Shown: positions 42,449 through 50,610 of the stretch, piece by piece | Layout of the letters: the number at the start of each line of letters is the position of its first letter | Numbering within the stretch: position 1 is the first letter of the stretch | NCBI RefSeq assembly: GCF_001722335.1 | Contig: NZ_MIHA01000003.1 | Location: 62,001-126,000, forward strand | Direction of reading: 5' to 3' | DNA length: 64,000 nt | Source of the DNA: Mycolicibacterium flavescens | GTDB taxonomy: Bacteria > Actinomycetota > Actinomycetes > Mycobacteriales > Mycobacteriaceae | The notes under the pieces: model-generated | Told to the model about the DNA's origin: nothing | Database searches by the model: none | What the model saw: only the letters and a program-made list of their open reading frames with translations | Program-made: the position numbers and the translations under genes

Positions 42449-43360
42449 ATGCCTGAAGGCCCTCTGACTGGCAAGGTCGTGCTCGTCACCGGAGGCGGAC
42501 GCGGCATCGGCCGCGGCCATTGCCTCGAGCTGGCCCGCCAAGGCGCGGCCGTCGTCGTGAACGACCCCGGTGTTGGCCGGGACGGCTCCAGCGGTGACGG
42601 AGCAGGTCCCGCTGCAGACGTCGTCGCCGAGATCGAATCGGCGGGCCGCAAGGCCATCGCGCATACCGGTTCGGTGTCCTCGTGGGACGACGTGGCCGAC
42701 ATGGTGTCCACCGCCGTCGACACGTTCGGGTCCCTGACTGGTGTGGTCAACAATGCCGGCATCCTGCGCGACTCCATGGTCGCCGCGTCCACCGAGGCCG
42801 ACTGGGACAGCGTCATCGCTGTGCATCTCAAGGGCACGTTCGCGGTCACCCGGCATGCCTGTGAATACTGGCGGGCGCAATTCAAGGCGGGCAACCCGAT
42901 CGACGCGCACATCGTCAACACGGTGTCGGGTGCGGGCTTGTGGGGCAATGTCGGGCAGAGCGCCTACGGCGCGGCGAAGGCCGCCATCGCCAACCTGACC
43001 ATCGTCACCGCGATGGAAGCTCAGCGTTACGGCGTTGCGGTCAACGCGATCTCGCCGCTGGCGATGTCACGGATGACCCAGGAGGTGTTCGGCAGCCGCG
43101 CTGACGACCCCGCGCTGGATCCCGCTCGCAGCTCGCCGGTGGTCGCCTGGCTCCAGTCCGCGCAGTCATCGTGGCTCACCGGCCAGATCCTGCGCATCAA
43201 CGGTGACAAGCTCACCCGAATCCACGGCTTCACCGAGGCACCCGGCGCCTACCACGCCAAAGACGGTAATTCCCTTGCATTCTCCGAGATCGGTCAGGCC
43301 GTCAGCTGGCTCTACGGCACCTCGCCGCGGGGACTGGCCGGGCCGCTACCCGCTGACTAG
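42449..43360 (+). CDS. SDR-family 3-hydroxyacyl-CoA dehydrogenase-like
   Basis: 303 residues. VVLVTGGGRGIGRGHCLEL (NAD), VNDPGVGRDGSSGDGAGPA with the insertion typical of multifunctional-enzyme-type (MFE-2) dehydrogenases, VVNNAGILRDSM, Ser in VNTVSGAG and the YxxxK pair in SAYGAAKAAIANLT. The GGGR-GIG plus NDPG..R pattern points to (R)-3-hydroxyacyl-CoA dehydrogenase, pairing with R-hydratases of the MaoC kind. The C-terminal 60 residues form an extra tail. AAGGAG precedes. Last gene of the run. Confidence 0.9.
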   Translation: MPEGPLTGKVVLVTGGGRGIGRGHCLELARQGAAVVVNDPGVGRDGSSGDGAGPAADVVAEIESAGRKAIAHTGSVSSWDDVADMVSTAVDTFGSLTGVVNNAGILRDSMVAASTEADWDSVIAVHLKGTFAVTRHACEYWRAQFKAGNPIDAHIVNTVSGAGLWGNVGQSAYGAAKAAIANLTIVTAMEAQRYGVAVNAISPLAMSRMTQEVFGSRADDPALDPARSSPVVAWLQSAQSSWLTGQILRINGDKLTRIHGFTEAPGAYHAKDGNSLAFSEIGQAVSWLYGTSPRGLAGPLPAD

Positions 43361-43441
43361 TGTTGCGCAGACCCCGTCTCCATCGACGGTAAGCAAGCGC
43401 GGCCGGAGTCGATGGCGTGACGCCGTTGCGCGGACCTCCTG

Positions 43442-43611
43442 TCAGGCGATGACAGCAGGTTCTCGGACCGGTTGACCGTCGAGTTTCGCGTGACGTCCGT
43501 ACGGCGCAGGCTCGCGTTCCGGCATCCACAGCGCCAACACGATTGCGCTCACCACGGTCGCCGCAGCCAGAACCAAAGCGGCCTGACTGTGACCGTGAGT
43601 GAAGGCAGCCT
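43442..43611 (-). pseudogene. C-terminal remnant of an MFS transporter
   Basis: Minus frame ending at TCA 43442: AAKAAFTHGHSQAALVLAA, ATVVSAIVLALWMPEREPA, then PYGRHAKLDGQPVREPAVIA. It resembles the last transmembrane helix and tail of drug-export MFS proteins. Upstream the frame becomes antisense to the TetR remnant. The rest of the transporter is gone. Confidence 0.5.
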
Positions 43612-43639
43612 TTGCCGCCGCGGCGAGTGGTTGCGCTGC

Positions 43640-43816
43640 AGGTCCCCCGAGAGCCCGCAGGCCCGCGCCGAACTCGGCGACTTCGACCTGACGCTGGGGC
43701 TGGCGCAACTCCTGGGACCGCTACTGTTCGGCCGTCTGACCGGTGTCCGCGCCATCGGCCGCGACGACTGCATCCGGATTGTCGACGACTTCTTCATCGC
43801 CCACCAGCCGGCCTAG
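43640..43816 (+). pseudogene. C-terminal remnant of a TetR regulator
   Basis: Plus frame ARAELGDFDLTLGLAQLLGP, LLFGRLTGVRAIGRDDCI, RIVDDFFIAHQPA-stop: the end of a TetR ligand-binding domain. No HTH precedes it; the frame just before is antisense to the MFS remnant. The two tails abut, as if a divergent tetR-MFS pair lost both starts in one deletion/inversion. Its stop overlaps the SDR stop at 43813. Confidence 0.6.
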
Positions 43817-44601
43817 GGCGCCCCGCCGTCGGCGAAGATGGTCTGTCCGGTGACGAACGCGCAGACATCGGACAGCAGGAAGGCGATCAGCGCGCCGATC
43901 TCGTCGGGCTGCCCGGGTCGGGCGAGCGCGGCATCGAAACCGAAGTCCTCGACGAGCGCTCGCTCGAGGGCCTCTTCGTACGGATAGCCCTTGCTCTCCG
44001 CGACGTATCCACGGATGGCGTGCAACGCATCGGTCTCCACGGCCCCGGGCGCCACGCTGTTGGCCCGGATGCCTGCGTGGCCATGCGTGCGCGCGATGCC
44101 GCGGGTGAACGTGGCGACCGCGGCCTTGAGGCTGGCGTAGGGTAGCCGCGGTTCGTGCGGTGCGCGCACCGAGTAGGCCGCGGTGGTCACGATCGCGCCC
44201 TTGGTGGCGGTCAGATGGGGCAGCGCCGCCTGTACGCTGCGGGTCGTCGCCAGCAGCACGTCGTGAAACGCTGTGTCCCAGGCGTCGTCGTCGGAGTCGA
44301 TAGGCATCATGCCCGCGGTGCCCATGGTGATGGCGATGCCGTCCAGCCTGCCCAGGATGCGGGCGGCTTCGTCGACGGCGGCGACCGCCTGGCCAGGCCG
44401 GCTCACGTCGTAGGACAACCCGTGGGCCGAGACGGCGCCGGCTTCGGCGACTTGTTGTGCGGCCGTCTCGGCGCGATCCGCGTCTCGCCCCACGACCACG
44501 ACCGACGCACCCTCGCGAGCGAGCGCGCGGGCTGCCGCCAGTCCCATCCCCGCCGACCCGCCGACGACGACGTAGCCCTTTCCCGTCATTGCAAGATCCA
44601 C
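43813..44601 (-). CDS. SDR-family oxidoreductase
   Basis: 262 residues. GYVVVGGSAGMGLAAARAL (NAD motif), a Ser in TTAAYS and PYASLKAAVATF with the Tyr and Lys. The C-terminus TGQTIFADGGAP is classical. Substrate unknown. ATG 44601 lies 2 bp after the VOC gene's stop (44603), and in turn that gene abuts the CoA-transferase, so SDR, VOC and CoA-transferase form one minus-strand unit. Confidence 0.9.
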   Translation of the reverse strand: MDLAMTGKGYVVVGGSAGMGLAAARALAREGASVVVVGRDADRAETAAQQVAEAGAVSAHGLSYDVSRPGQAVAAVDEAARILGRLDGIAITMGTAGMMPIDSDDDAWDTAFHDVLLATTRSVQAALPHLTATKGAIVTTAAYSVRAPHEPRLPYASLKAAVATFTRGIARTHGHAGIRANSVAPGAVETDALHAIRGYVAESKGYPYEEALERALVEDFGFDAALARPGQPDEIGALIAFLLSDVCAFVTGQTIFADGGAP

Positions 44602-44602
44602 G

Positions 44603-45556
44603 TCAACTCCCCGATCTGGTGAAGAAACTCAGTGGCCGTTCGACGAACTCGAACACCACGCCGTCGGGTGAGCGCAGGAAGGCGATGTGCAGACCTTCGA
44701 TCTTGGTCCCCGGCAACGGGCACCACACCGGATCACCCATGCGCTCAACCGAGTCGGGCACCTGCGCCAGCGCGTCATGCACGTTTTCCACCCGGAGCGC
44801 GCAGCGGTAGAGACCCTGGCGGTTGCCGCCCCACGGCACCGGTACAGCCGCGGTGTCGGCGTGCTGCACCACCACCAGTTTGAACTGACGACCGTCCTCG
44901 GCAAGAGCGTAACGCGCTACCACGCAATCGTTTTCGCCGGATGCGCCAGGACTCAGCTGCGCTCCCGCGACCGACTGCGTGCTCGGCGCGGCGAGTTCCT
45001 CGAACCCGATGTCGGTGAGGAACTCACCGGTTGCGGCTGCGTCGATCGCCGCGATCCGGATGCCGTCGAACAGCGCGCCCCCTGATGAGTCGGCATCGGG
45101 AGGCAACGCGGTCAACTCGATCACGACCCCGTCGGGATCGAGCGCGAGCACAGACTTCCCGCCGCCCATCAGACCGTCGACGGGATCGCCGACTTCCAGA
45201 CCGCCCCGGCGCAATGCGGCCGCCGCTGCATCGACATCGGCGACCGCCAACTGCAGTCCGCGGATACCGGGTCGCACGGGATCGGCACTCGGGTCACGGC
45301 TCAGTGGAGGCGAGTGATACTCGATGGCCTCCAGCGCGCAACCACCCCGCCCACCGCGGGCATCATAGAGAAACGCGGTGGCACAGTAGGTTTCACCGTC
45401 TAATCCCAAAATCGATCCGTCGGTGGCCACTTCCGGATCGGTGCGCATCCGCGCCTTCAGGCCAAGCACGTCACCATAGACGCGCTCGGTGGCGTCGAGC
45501 GCGGCACAGTTGAGGTTGACATGCAGGAAGCGCCGGGCGAGTTGCTCGGATCCCAC
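44603..45556 (-). CDS. Two-domain VOC (glyoxalase-fold) protein
   Basis: 317 residues with tandem VOC halves: RFLHVNLNCAALDATERVYG, GIRGLQLAVADVDAAAAAL, SVLALDPDGVVIELT in the first; FDGIRIAAIDAAATGEFL, LYRCALRVENVHDAL and AFLRSPDGVVFEFVE in the second. Metal ligands (His in LHVNL, Glu in VIEL/FEF) are partly kept. The fold serves extradiol dioxygenases, epimerases and glyoxalases; the exact role is not clear. Overlaps the CoA-transferase stop by 1 bp. Confidence 0.82.
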   Translation of the reverse strand: MGSEQLARRFLHVNLNCAALDATERVYGDVLGLKARMRTDPEVATDGSILGLDGETYCATAFLYDARGGRGGCALEAIEYHSPPLSRDPSADPVRPGIRGLQLAVADVDAAAAALRRGGLEVGDPVDGLMGGGKSVLALDPDGVVIELTALPPDADSSGGALFDGIRIAAIDAAATGEFLTDIGFEELAAPSTQSVAGAQLSPGASGENDCVVARYALAEDGRQFKLVVVQHADTAAVPVPWGGNRQGLYRCALRVENVHDALAQVPDSVERMGDPVWCPLPGTKIEGLHIAFLRSPDGVVFEFVERPLSFFTRSGS

Positions 45557-46767
45557 TACAGGACGACCGAGTTGATCTTGAACTCGATGATCTGATCCTC
45601 CGTGAAGCCGAGCTCGGTCAACACTGCATCGGTGTGCTCGCCATGCCCTGGGGCGCAGGTGAGATCCAGCGGCGTCTCATCAAATTGCACAGGGCTTGCC
45701 GCCAGCGCAAACTCGTTGTCGTTCGCATCGGTCACCCTGGGCAGGTATCCGTTGGCGACGGCCTGTGGGTCACTGTGCACCTCGTGTGCGGTCTGCATGA
45801 CGTCCCACACCCCGTCGAATCCCTTGAACGCCTTCTCCCAATGGGAGAGATCTTCGGACTCGAAGGCCGAACGCAACTCAGCGATGCACTCCTTGCGATT
45901 GCCGAATCGTACTGCCGCAGAAGAGAACCGTTCGTCATCGATCAGGTCGGTGCGGCCCAGTCGGGTGCAGAAGTCCGCCCAGAAGCGGTCGGCCTGCAGC
46001 AGCACGAACGCGATGAATCGGTTGTCGCGGGTCTTGTAGATGCTGGCCACCGGGTTGGGCATCTCGTCGAGGTTGAACTTCGGAATGTCCTGACCGGTCA
46101 CCCCTGATCCGACGATGTCCGGACCGAGCTGCCAGATCGCGGCGTTGAGAAGCGACACGTCGACCACCGACGGCTCGCCGGTGCGCTCGCGCTTCACCAG
46201 TGCCGCCGCGATGCCACCCGCGATCGCCAAGCCGCCGTAGGAATCGCCGAACGCGGGACGCTGGATCGGCGGGTACGAACCGTCGCCGGCCGAGTAGGCG
46301 TCGCCGATGCCGCCGCGTGCCCAGTACGCCGCCAGGTCGAAACCACCCTGAGCGGCCAGATCGCCCTTGATGCCGTAACCGTGGCCGCGTGCGTAAATGA
46401 TCTTCGGGTTGCGTGCCCGGACCTGTTCGACATCGATGCCCATCCGCTGCCGGGAGTCCGGCAACAGGTTGGTGACGAACACGTCGGCGGTCTCGATCAG
46501 CTTCATCAACAGCTCCAGCCCTTCGGGGGTGGAGGTGTCCAGGCCGATGCTGCGCTTGCCGCGGTTGGGCTGCTCGATGAAGTGGTTCACTCCCCCTGCG
46601 CCGGTGACGATCCCGGAGCTGATCAGGCCACGCTGCGGATCACCGATTTCGGGGTGCTCGACTTTGATGACGTCGGCGCCCCAGTCAGCCAGCACAGCGC
46701 CAGCCGCGGGGACGAACGTCCACGCCGCCAGCTCGACGACGCGGATTCCACTGAGAATGTCGGACAT
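45556..46767 (-). CDS. CaiB/BaiF class III CoA-transferase
   Basis: 403 residues. IRVVELAAWTFVPAAGAV, LADWGADVIKVEHPEIGDP, QPNRGKRSIGLD, NLLPDSRQRMGID, then the catalytic Asp144 in QGGFDLAAYWARGG. Complete relative of the truncated protein at 1-673, nearly identical in the first 40 residues by eye. It should transfer CoA to an acid intermediate. GGAACC lies before ATG 46767. Upstream, the aldehyde dehydrogenase gene ends 25 bp away on the same strand. Confidence 0.92.
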   Translation of the reverse strand: MSDILSGIRVVELAAWTFVPAAGAVLADWGADVIKVEHPEIGDPQRGLISSGIVTGAGGVNHFIEQPNRGKRSIGLDTSTPEGLELLMKLIETADVFVTNLLPDSRQRMGIDVEQVRARNPKIIYARGHGYGIKGDLAAQGGFDLAAYWARGGIGDAYSAGDGSYPPIQRPAFGDSYGGLAIAGGIAAALVKRERTGEPSVVDVSLLNAAIWQLGPDIVGSGVTGQDIPKFNLDEMPNPVASIYKTRDNRFIAFVLLQADRFWADFCTRLGRTDLIDDERFSSAAVRFGNRKECIAELRSAFESEDLSHWEKAFKGFDGVWDVMQTAHEVHSDPQAVANGYLPRVTDANDNEFALAASPVQFDETPLDLTCAPGHGEHTDAVLTELGFTEDQIIEFKINSVVL

Positions 46768-46791
46768 TGGTTCCTTTGCTTGGTGATCGGG

Positions 46792-48279
46792 TTAATACGC
46801 GATGACTTTGGTCTGCAGGTGCTGCTCGAAGCCCTCGACCCCGTTCTGCCTGCCGATGCCGCTCATCTTGTATCCGCCGAACGGAGCGTCGGCGCCGTAG
46901 AAGATCGCGTTGTTGACGTTCACCGATCCGGTGCGGATGCGCCGCGCAACTGCCATCGCCCGCTCCGGGTCGCCAAGCACGGTGCCGGCAAGCCCGTAGA
47001 TCGAGTTGTTGGCCATCTCGACGGCACCGTCGTCGCTGCCGTCGTACGGGGTGATCGTGATGACCGGGCCGAAGATCTCCTCCTGGAAGACGCGATGATC
47101 GGGGCGGACGTCAGCGAGGATCGTTGGGGCGACGAAGTATCCGCGGTCCAAGCCCTCGGGTTTACCGCCGCCTACTGTCACCCGGGCACCCTGCTCCTTT
47201 GCGATCCGTATGTAGTCCAGCACGCGGTCACGCTGTTTGGCCGAGATGAGCGGGCCGCAGAAGTTGGCCGGATCGGCGGGGTCACCGATGGTGACCGAGG
47301 CGAACGTCGTGGTGGCCAGTTCGACGGCTTCGTCGTAGCGCGCGCGGGGCACCAGCATGCGGGTCGTCAGCGCACAGCCCTGACCGGAGTGCATGAGCGC
47401 GCCGATACACCCGGGGACGGTCGTGGCCAGGTCGGCGTCCTCGAGCAGCAGGTACACCGATTTGCCGCCCAACTCCATCAGGTTGCGCTTCATGGTGGCA
47501 GCAGACAGCCTGCCGATGAGTTCGCCGACCGCGGTGGACCCGGTGAAGGAGATCATGTCTACCCGCGGGTCCGTCACCAGACGCTGCGCGACGTCGTTGT
47601 CCGATGCGGTGACGACATTGACCACACCCGCTGGGATGTCGGTCTTCTCGGCGATGACGCGGCCCCATCGAAGCGCAGTCCACGGTGTCTCGATAGGCGC
47701 CTTGAGCACCATCGTGTTGCCGGTGGCCAGAATCTGGCCCACCTTGTTGGCGATGATCTCGATCGGGAAGTTCCACGGCGTGATCGCGCCGACGACACCC
47801 ATCGCCTCCTTGACCACGACACGGTTGTAGGGCACTCCCATCAGGGCGGCCTCGTCGAGCTGCCGCTCCCAGGCGAACTCGGAGATGTACTGGGCAGGCC
47901 AGCGGATCCCATCGGCCAGTGGCCACTCCAACTGAGCTATATAGGTCATGCCCAGGGGCGCCCCCGCCTCGGCGATCACCTCGGCCCGCATGTCCTCCTT
48001 TTCCTGCTGGAGTGCGTCGTGCAACTGCATCAGGCAGTGCTGCCGGAACTCCCGGTTGGTCGCCCAGTCGGTGGTGTCGAAGGCACGCCTGGCGGCGGCG
48101 ATGGCCTCATCGATGTCCCCGGCGCCGGCGTCGGCGGTGACGCCGAGCACCTCCTCGGTGGCGGGGTTGACGTTGTCGGCCGTCCGACCGCCTGCAGCGT
48201 CGCGCAGCTGCCCGTCGATGAGTAGGCGGGTCTCGGGGTTGAAGTTGACGGTGGCGGCGGCAATCGGTGAAGCCGTCAT
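46792..48279 (-). CDS. Aldehyde dehydrogenase (NAD(P)-dependent)
   Basis: 495 residues. GAITPWNFPIEIIANKVGQ, FTGSTAVGELIGRL, LMELGGKSVYLLLEDADL with the general-base Glu, HSGQGCALTTRMLVPRARY with the nucleophilic Cys near residue 300, and YGLAGTVLGDPERAM. A complete ALDH. It would oxidise an aldehyde from alcohol or side-chain oxidation to the acid for CoA activation. GAGAGGGAC precedes the ATG. Divergent from the ACAD at 48377 over 97 bp. Confidence 0.93.
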   Translation of the reverse strand: MTASPIAAATVNFNPETRLLIDGQLRDAAGGRTADNVNPATEEVLGVTADAGAGDIDEAIAAARRAFDTTDWATNREFRQHCLMQLHDALQQEKEDMRAEVIAEAGAPLGMTYIAQLEWPLADGIRWPAQYISEFAWERQLDEAALMGVPYNRVVVKEAMGVVGAITPWNFPIEIIANKVGQILATGNTMVLKAPIETPWTALRWGRVIAEKTDIPAGVVNVVTASDNDVAQRLVTDPRVDMISFTGSTAVGELIGRLSAATMKRNLMELGGKSVYLLLEDADLATTVPGCIGALMHSGQGCALTTRMLVPRARYDEAVELATTTFASVTIGDPADPANFCGPLISAKQRDRVLDYIRIAKEQGARVTVGGGKPEGLDRGYFVAPTILADVRPDHRVFQEEIFGPVITITPYDGSDDGAVEMANNSIYGLAGTVLGDPERAMAVARRIRTGSVNVNNAIFYGADAPFGGYKMSGIGRQNGVEGFEQHLQTKVIAY

Positions 48280-48307
48280 TGGCAGTCCCTCTCACAGAAG
48301 TGGCGGT

Positions 48308-48345
48308 GTGGGCTATTGTACCCACTTATAGATAACTGTTTAGCT
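48308..48345. promoter_or_regulatory. Divergent promoter: GTGGG-N8-CCCAC palindrome and ATAACTG box
   Basis: GTGGGCTATTGTACCCAC (48308-48325) has exact 5-bp arms; TATAGATAACTGTTTAG follows, whose complement shares CTA.A.AGTTAT with the 33243 box. Placed between the aldehyde dehydrogenase and ACAD genes. Confidence 0.45.
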
Positions 48346-48376
48346 GATTCGGTCGTAGCTGCCGGATCTGGCCTTC

Positions 48377-49618
48377 ATGAAGGGGGGGAATGGGTTGTCC
48401 GCCCCTGTCGACAATGCCGTAGTCGAGTATGTCGCGCATGTCGCCCTGTACCGCCAGGAATTCCGCCGGTATCTGCGCGAGCTGGAGGTCGCCGACCAGT
48501 GGCGCACCGCCGTGTTCTCCAGCGCCGAGGACGGCCTGGCCCACGACGCCACGATGATGGCCCGCCTGCATGCCGACGGCTGGAACCGGTACGGCTGGCC
48601 CGAAGCGGCAGGCGGCCTCGGTGGCAACGAGATCCATCGCGCCGTGTACTACGAGGAACTCGGGCACGCGATGCTGCCGATCCCAGCCCAGCAGTGGACG
48701 CTGGAGACACTGGGCCCCGCCCTGATCCGGTTTGCACCGGACCTGGCCGCGACCTACATGCCGGGCTATCTCAGCGGCGCCGAGTGGTGGGGGCAGAGCT
48801 TCTCCGAGCCGGAGTCCGGCAGCGACCTGGCCACTCTGCGCACCCGCGCCGTCGACGACGGGGCAGGCGGGTTCGTCGTCAACGGTCAGAAGATCTGGAC
48901 CAGCCAGGGACCGACGGCCAAACGCCTGCTTGCCCTCGTGCGCACCGGTACGCCCGAGAGTCGCCACCGAGGCCTGACCATGTTGATGATCGACGCCGAC
49001 GCGCCGGGTGTCACCATCCGGCCGATTGCGCTGGCCAGCGGGCGCCGTGAGCTGGCCGAGGTGTTCTTCGACGATGTGCGGGTCGACCGCGAGCGCGTGG
49101 TCGGCGACGTCGACGGCGGCTGGGCTGTCGCGATGCATCTCATGCAGTACGAACGCGGCATGTACGGCTACGCGGTGCTCAACAAGGTCCTCGTCGAGCT
49201 CGGCAGGTTGCGAGAGGAGATGGTGACCGCGGGTACGACCCCTGCACAGCGTCAACGCTTCGCCGGTGTCTACGTCGACGTCGTGGCCGCACAGGCCCGA
49301 ACCGCGACCACCGTCCGTCGACTGGCCGCTGGCGAGGCGGTCGGTGCGGACAGCAGCATCGACAAATTGCTCTTCGGCCGTGCCGAGAAGAAGGCGAACG
49401 ACCTGATCCTCGAGATCACCAGGGAACAGATGATCGCCGGAGCGGCGACATCCGGCTCGGCCGCCGGTCGGGGCGGCGCAGCGCTTGACACCGCGCGGGC
49501 CGAGTGGTGGTACTCGCGGGCTGCGACCGTGATGGGCGGCACCGCAGAAGTGCAACGCGGCATCATCGCCGACCACATCCTCGGGTTGCCGAAGGAAAGC
49601 AGAGGGCAGCGGAAGTGA
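48377..49618 (+). CDS. Acyl-CoA dehydrogenase, large (flavin-signature) subunit type
   Basis: 413 residues. NRYGWPEAAGGLGGNEIHR, SFSEPESGSDLATLRTRAV (flavin signature), GGFVVNGQKIWTSQGPTA, and the C-terminal MGGTAEVQRGIIADHILGLP. An alternative TTG start at 48395 has AGGGGGGG better placed; ATG 48377 lacks a clear site, so the first six residues are uncertain. It overlaps the smaller ACAD-like gene by a GTGA junction, the usual arrangement for alpha2beta2 ACADs such as those of the sterol pathway. Confidence 0.9.
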   Translation: MKGGNGLSAPVDNAVVEYVAHVALYRQEFRRYLRELEVADQWRTAVFSSAEDGLAHDATMMARLHADGWNRYGWPEAAGGLGGNEIHRAVYYEELGHAMLPIPAQQWTLETLGPALIRFAPDLAATYMPGYLSGAEWWGQSFSEPESGSDLATLRTRAVDDGAGGFVVNGQKIWTSQGPTAKRLLALVRTGTPESRHRGLTMLMIDADAPGVTIRPIALASGRRELAEVFFDDVRVDRERVVGDVDGGWAVAMHLMQYERGMYGYAVLNKVLVELGRLREEMVTAGTTPAQRQRFAGVYVDVVAAQARTATTVRRLAAGEAVGADSSIDKLLFGRAEKKANDLILEITREQMIAGAATSGSAAGRGGAALDTARAEWWYSRAATVMGGTAEVQRGIIADHILGLPKESRGQRK

Positions 49619-50601
49619 CCGACGAAACATGGCCCATGGTGGAGGAGGCCGTTTTCCGCCTCTTCGAGGAACTGGCAGGCAAGGTCGGCGACGATCAGCA
49701 GCACGTGGCGATCGGACCGCGGCTGGCCGAGCTGGGCTGGTCGGACATCGAGTCGGAATACCCGGTCGAGGCATGCGAGCTGCTGTTCCGCGCGCAGGGC
49801 CGGACGCTCGCCCACACCGACTGCCTCGACCGCGTGATGCTCGCCGAGCTGGGCAGCCTTCTGGACGGACCCGCCGACCACGTCCTGCTCCCGGCATTGA
49901 ACCCTGGCTATGTCCCCGGTTCCGACGATGCCCGGGTGTCGGGCATCGTCCTCGGGCCGCTCGAGGGTCGGCTCGTGGTGCCGGTGTCGGGCGCCATGGG
50001 AACGGTGTCGGTGGGCGTCGTGGAGGCCACCCGGCTCGAGGGCCGGCGCCTGGATACCTTTGATCCGTCGGCGTTCTGGACCCAGGTGAGCGGGCCGTTC
50101 GACGCCCCTCTGGTCGAGGCATCGACCGAATGGAACCGGGCGATCGGTGCGGCGCATCGCGCACTCGCCACCGAATTGGTGGCACTTGCCGAGCGGGCGT
50201 TGCACATCGCGGTCGAGCACGTCAGCGTCCGGGTGCAGTTCGGCGCCCCGATCGGGTCGTTGCAGTCACCTCGTCACGCCCTGGCCGATGCGGCCGCGGA
50301 ACTCGAAGGCGCACGCGCCCTGCTGGGCGAATCATGGCGATTCGGCGGCCGGCTGTCGGCGCTCACCGCGAAGGCCGCCGCGGGACGGGCACACCGGGCG
50401 GTCAGCGATGTGGCGCTTCAGGTGTGCGGGGCGATCGGCCTGACCGCCGAGCACGATCTGCACCGCTTTGTCACGCGCGGTTTCCAGGTCGACGCCCTGT
50501 GCGGGTCGCACGATCAGCTCGAGGCGCTGCTCGGTGAGCGACTCTTCGACATCTACGCTCCCGGCCGCGCGTTGCCGGCCATCGTCTCCTGGACCAAGTA
50601 G
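49615..50601 (+). CDS. Acyl-CoA dehydrogenase, small subunit type
   Basis: 328 residues. Only the C-terminal ACAD elements are recognisable: EHVSVRVQFGAPIGSLQSPR, HALADAAAELEGARAL, QVCGAIGLTAEHDLHRFV. The N-terminal part is shortened and the SEPxxGSD signature is missing. GTG 49615 overlaps the stop of the large subunit. As in actinobacterial sterol ACADs, two unequal chains probably form one active enzyme. 9 bp separate it from the next ACAD. Confidence 0.88.
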   Translation: MTDETWPMVEEAVFRLFEELAGKVGDDQQHVAIGPRLAELGWSDIESEYPVEACELLFRAQGRTLAHTDCLDRVMLAELGSLLDGPADHVLLPALNPGYVPGSDDARVSGIVLGPLEGRLVVPVSGAMGTVSVGVVEATRLEGRRLDTFDPSAFWTQVSGPFDAPLVEASTEWNRAIGAAHRALATELVALAERALHIAVEHVSVRVQFGAPIGSLQSPRHALADAAAELEGARALLGESWRFGGRLSALTAKAAAGRAHRAVSDVALQVCGAIGLTAEHDLHRFVTRGFQVDALCGSHDQLEALLGERLFDIYAPGRALPAIVSWTK

Positions 50602-50610
50602 AGGACGGTC

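Noticed and set aside
47930..47945. GAGCTATATAGGTC, similar to the AGCTATATAGTTATAG box
   Set aside because: It lies inside the aldehyde dehydrogenase coding sequence and lacks the ATAGTTA core; treated as chance.
46381..48225. 614-codon open frame on the plus strand
   Set aside because: It is antisense to the CoA-transferase and aldehyde dehydrogenase genes and has no family-like sequence; GC-rich third positions create such frames.
48326..50185. 619-codon open frame on the minus strand
   Set aside because: Antisense to two ACAD genes with complete motifs; Arg/Pro-rich composition is typical of shadow frames.
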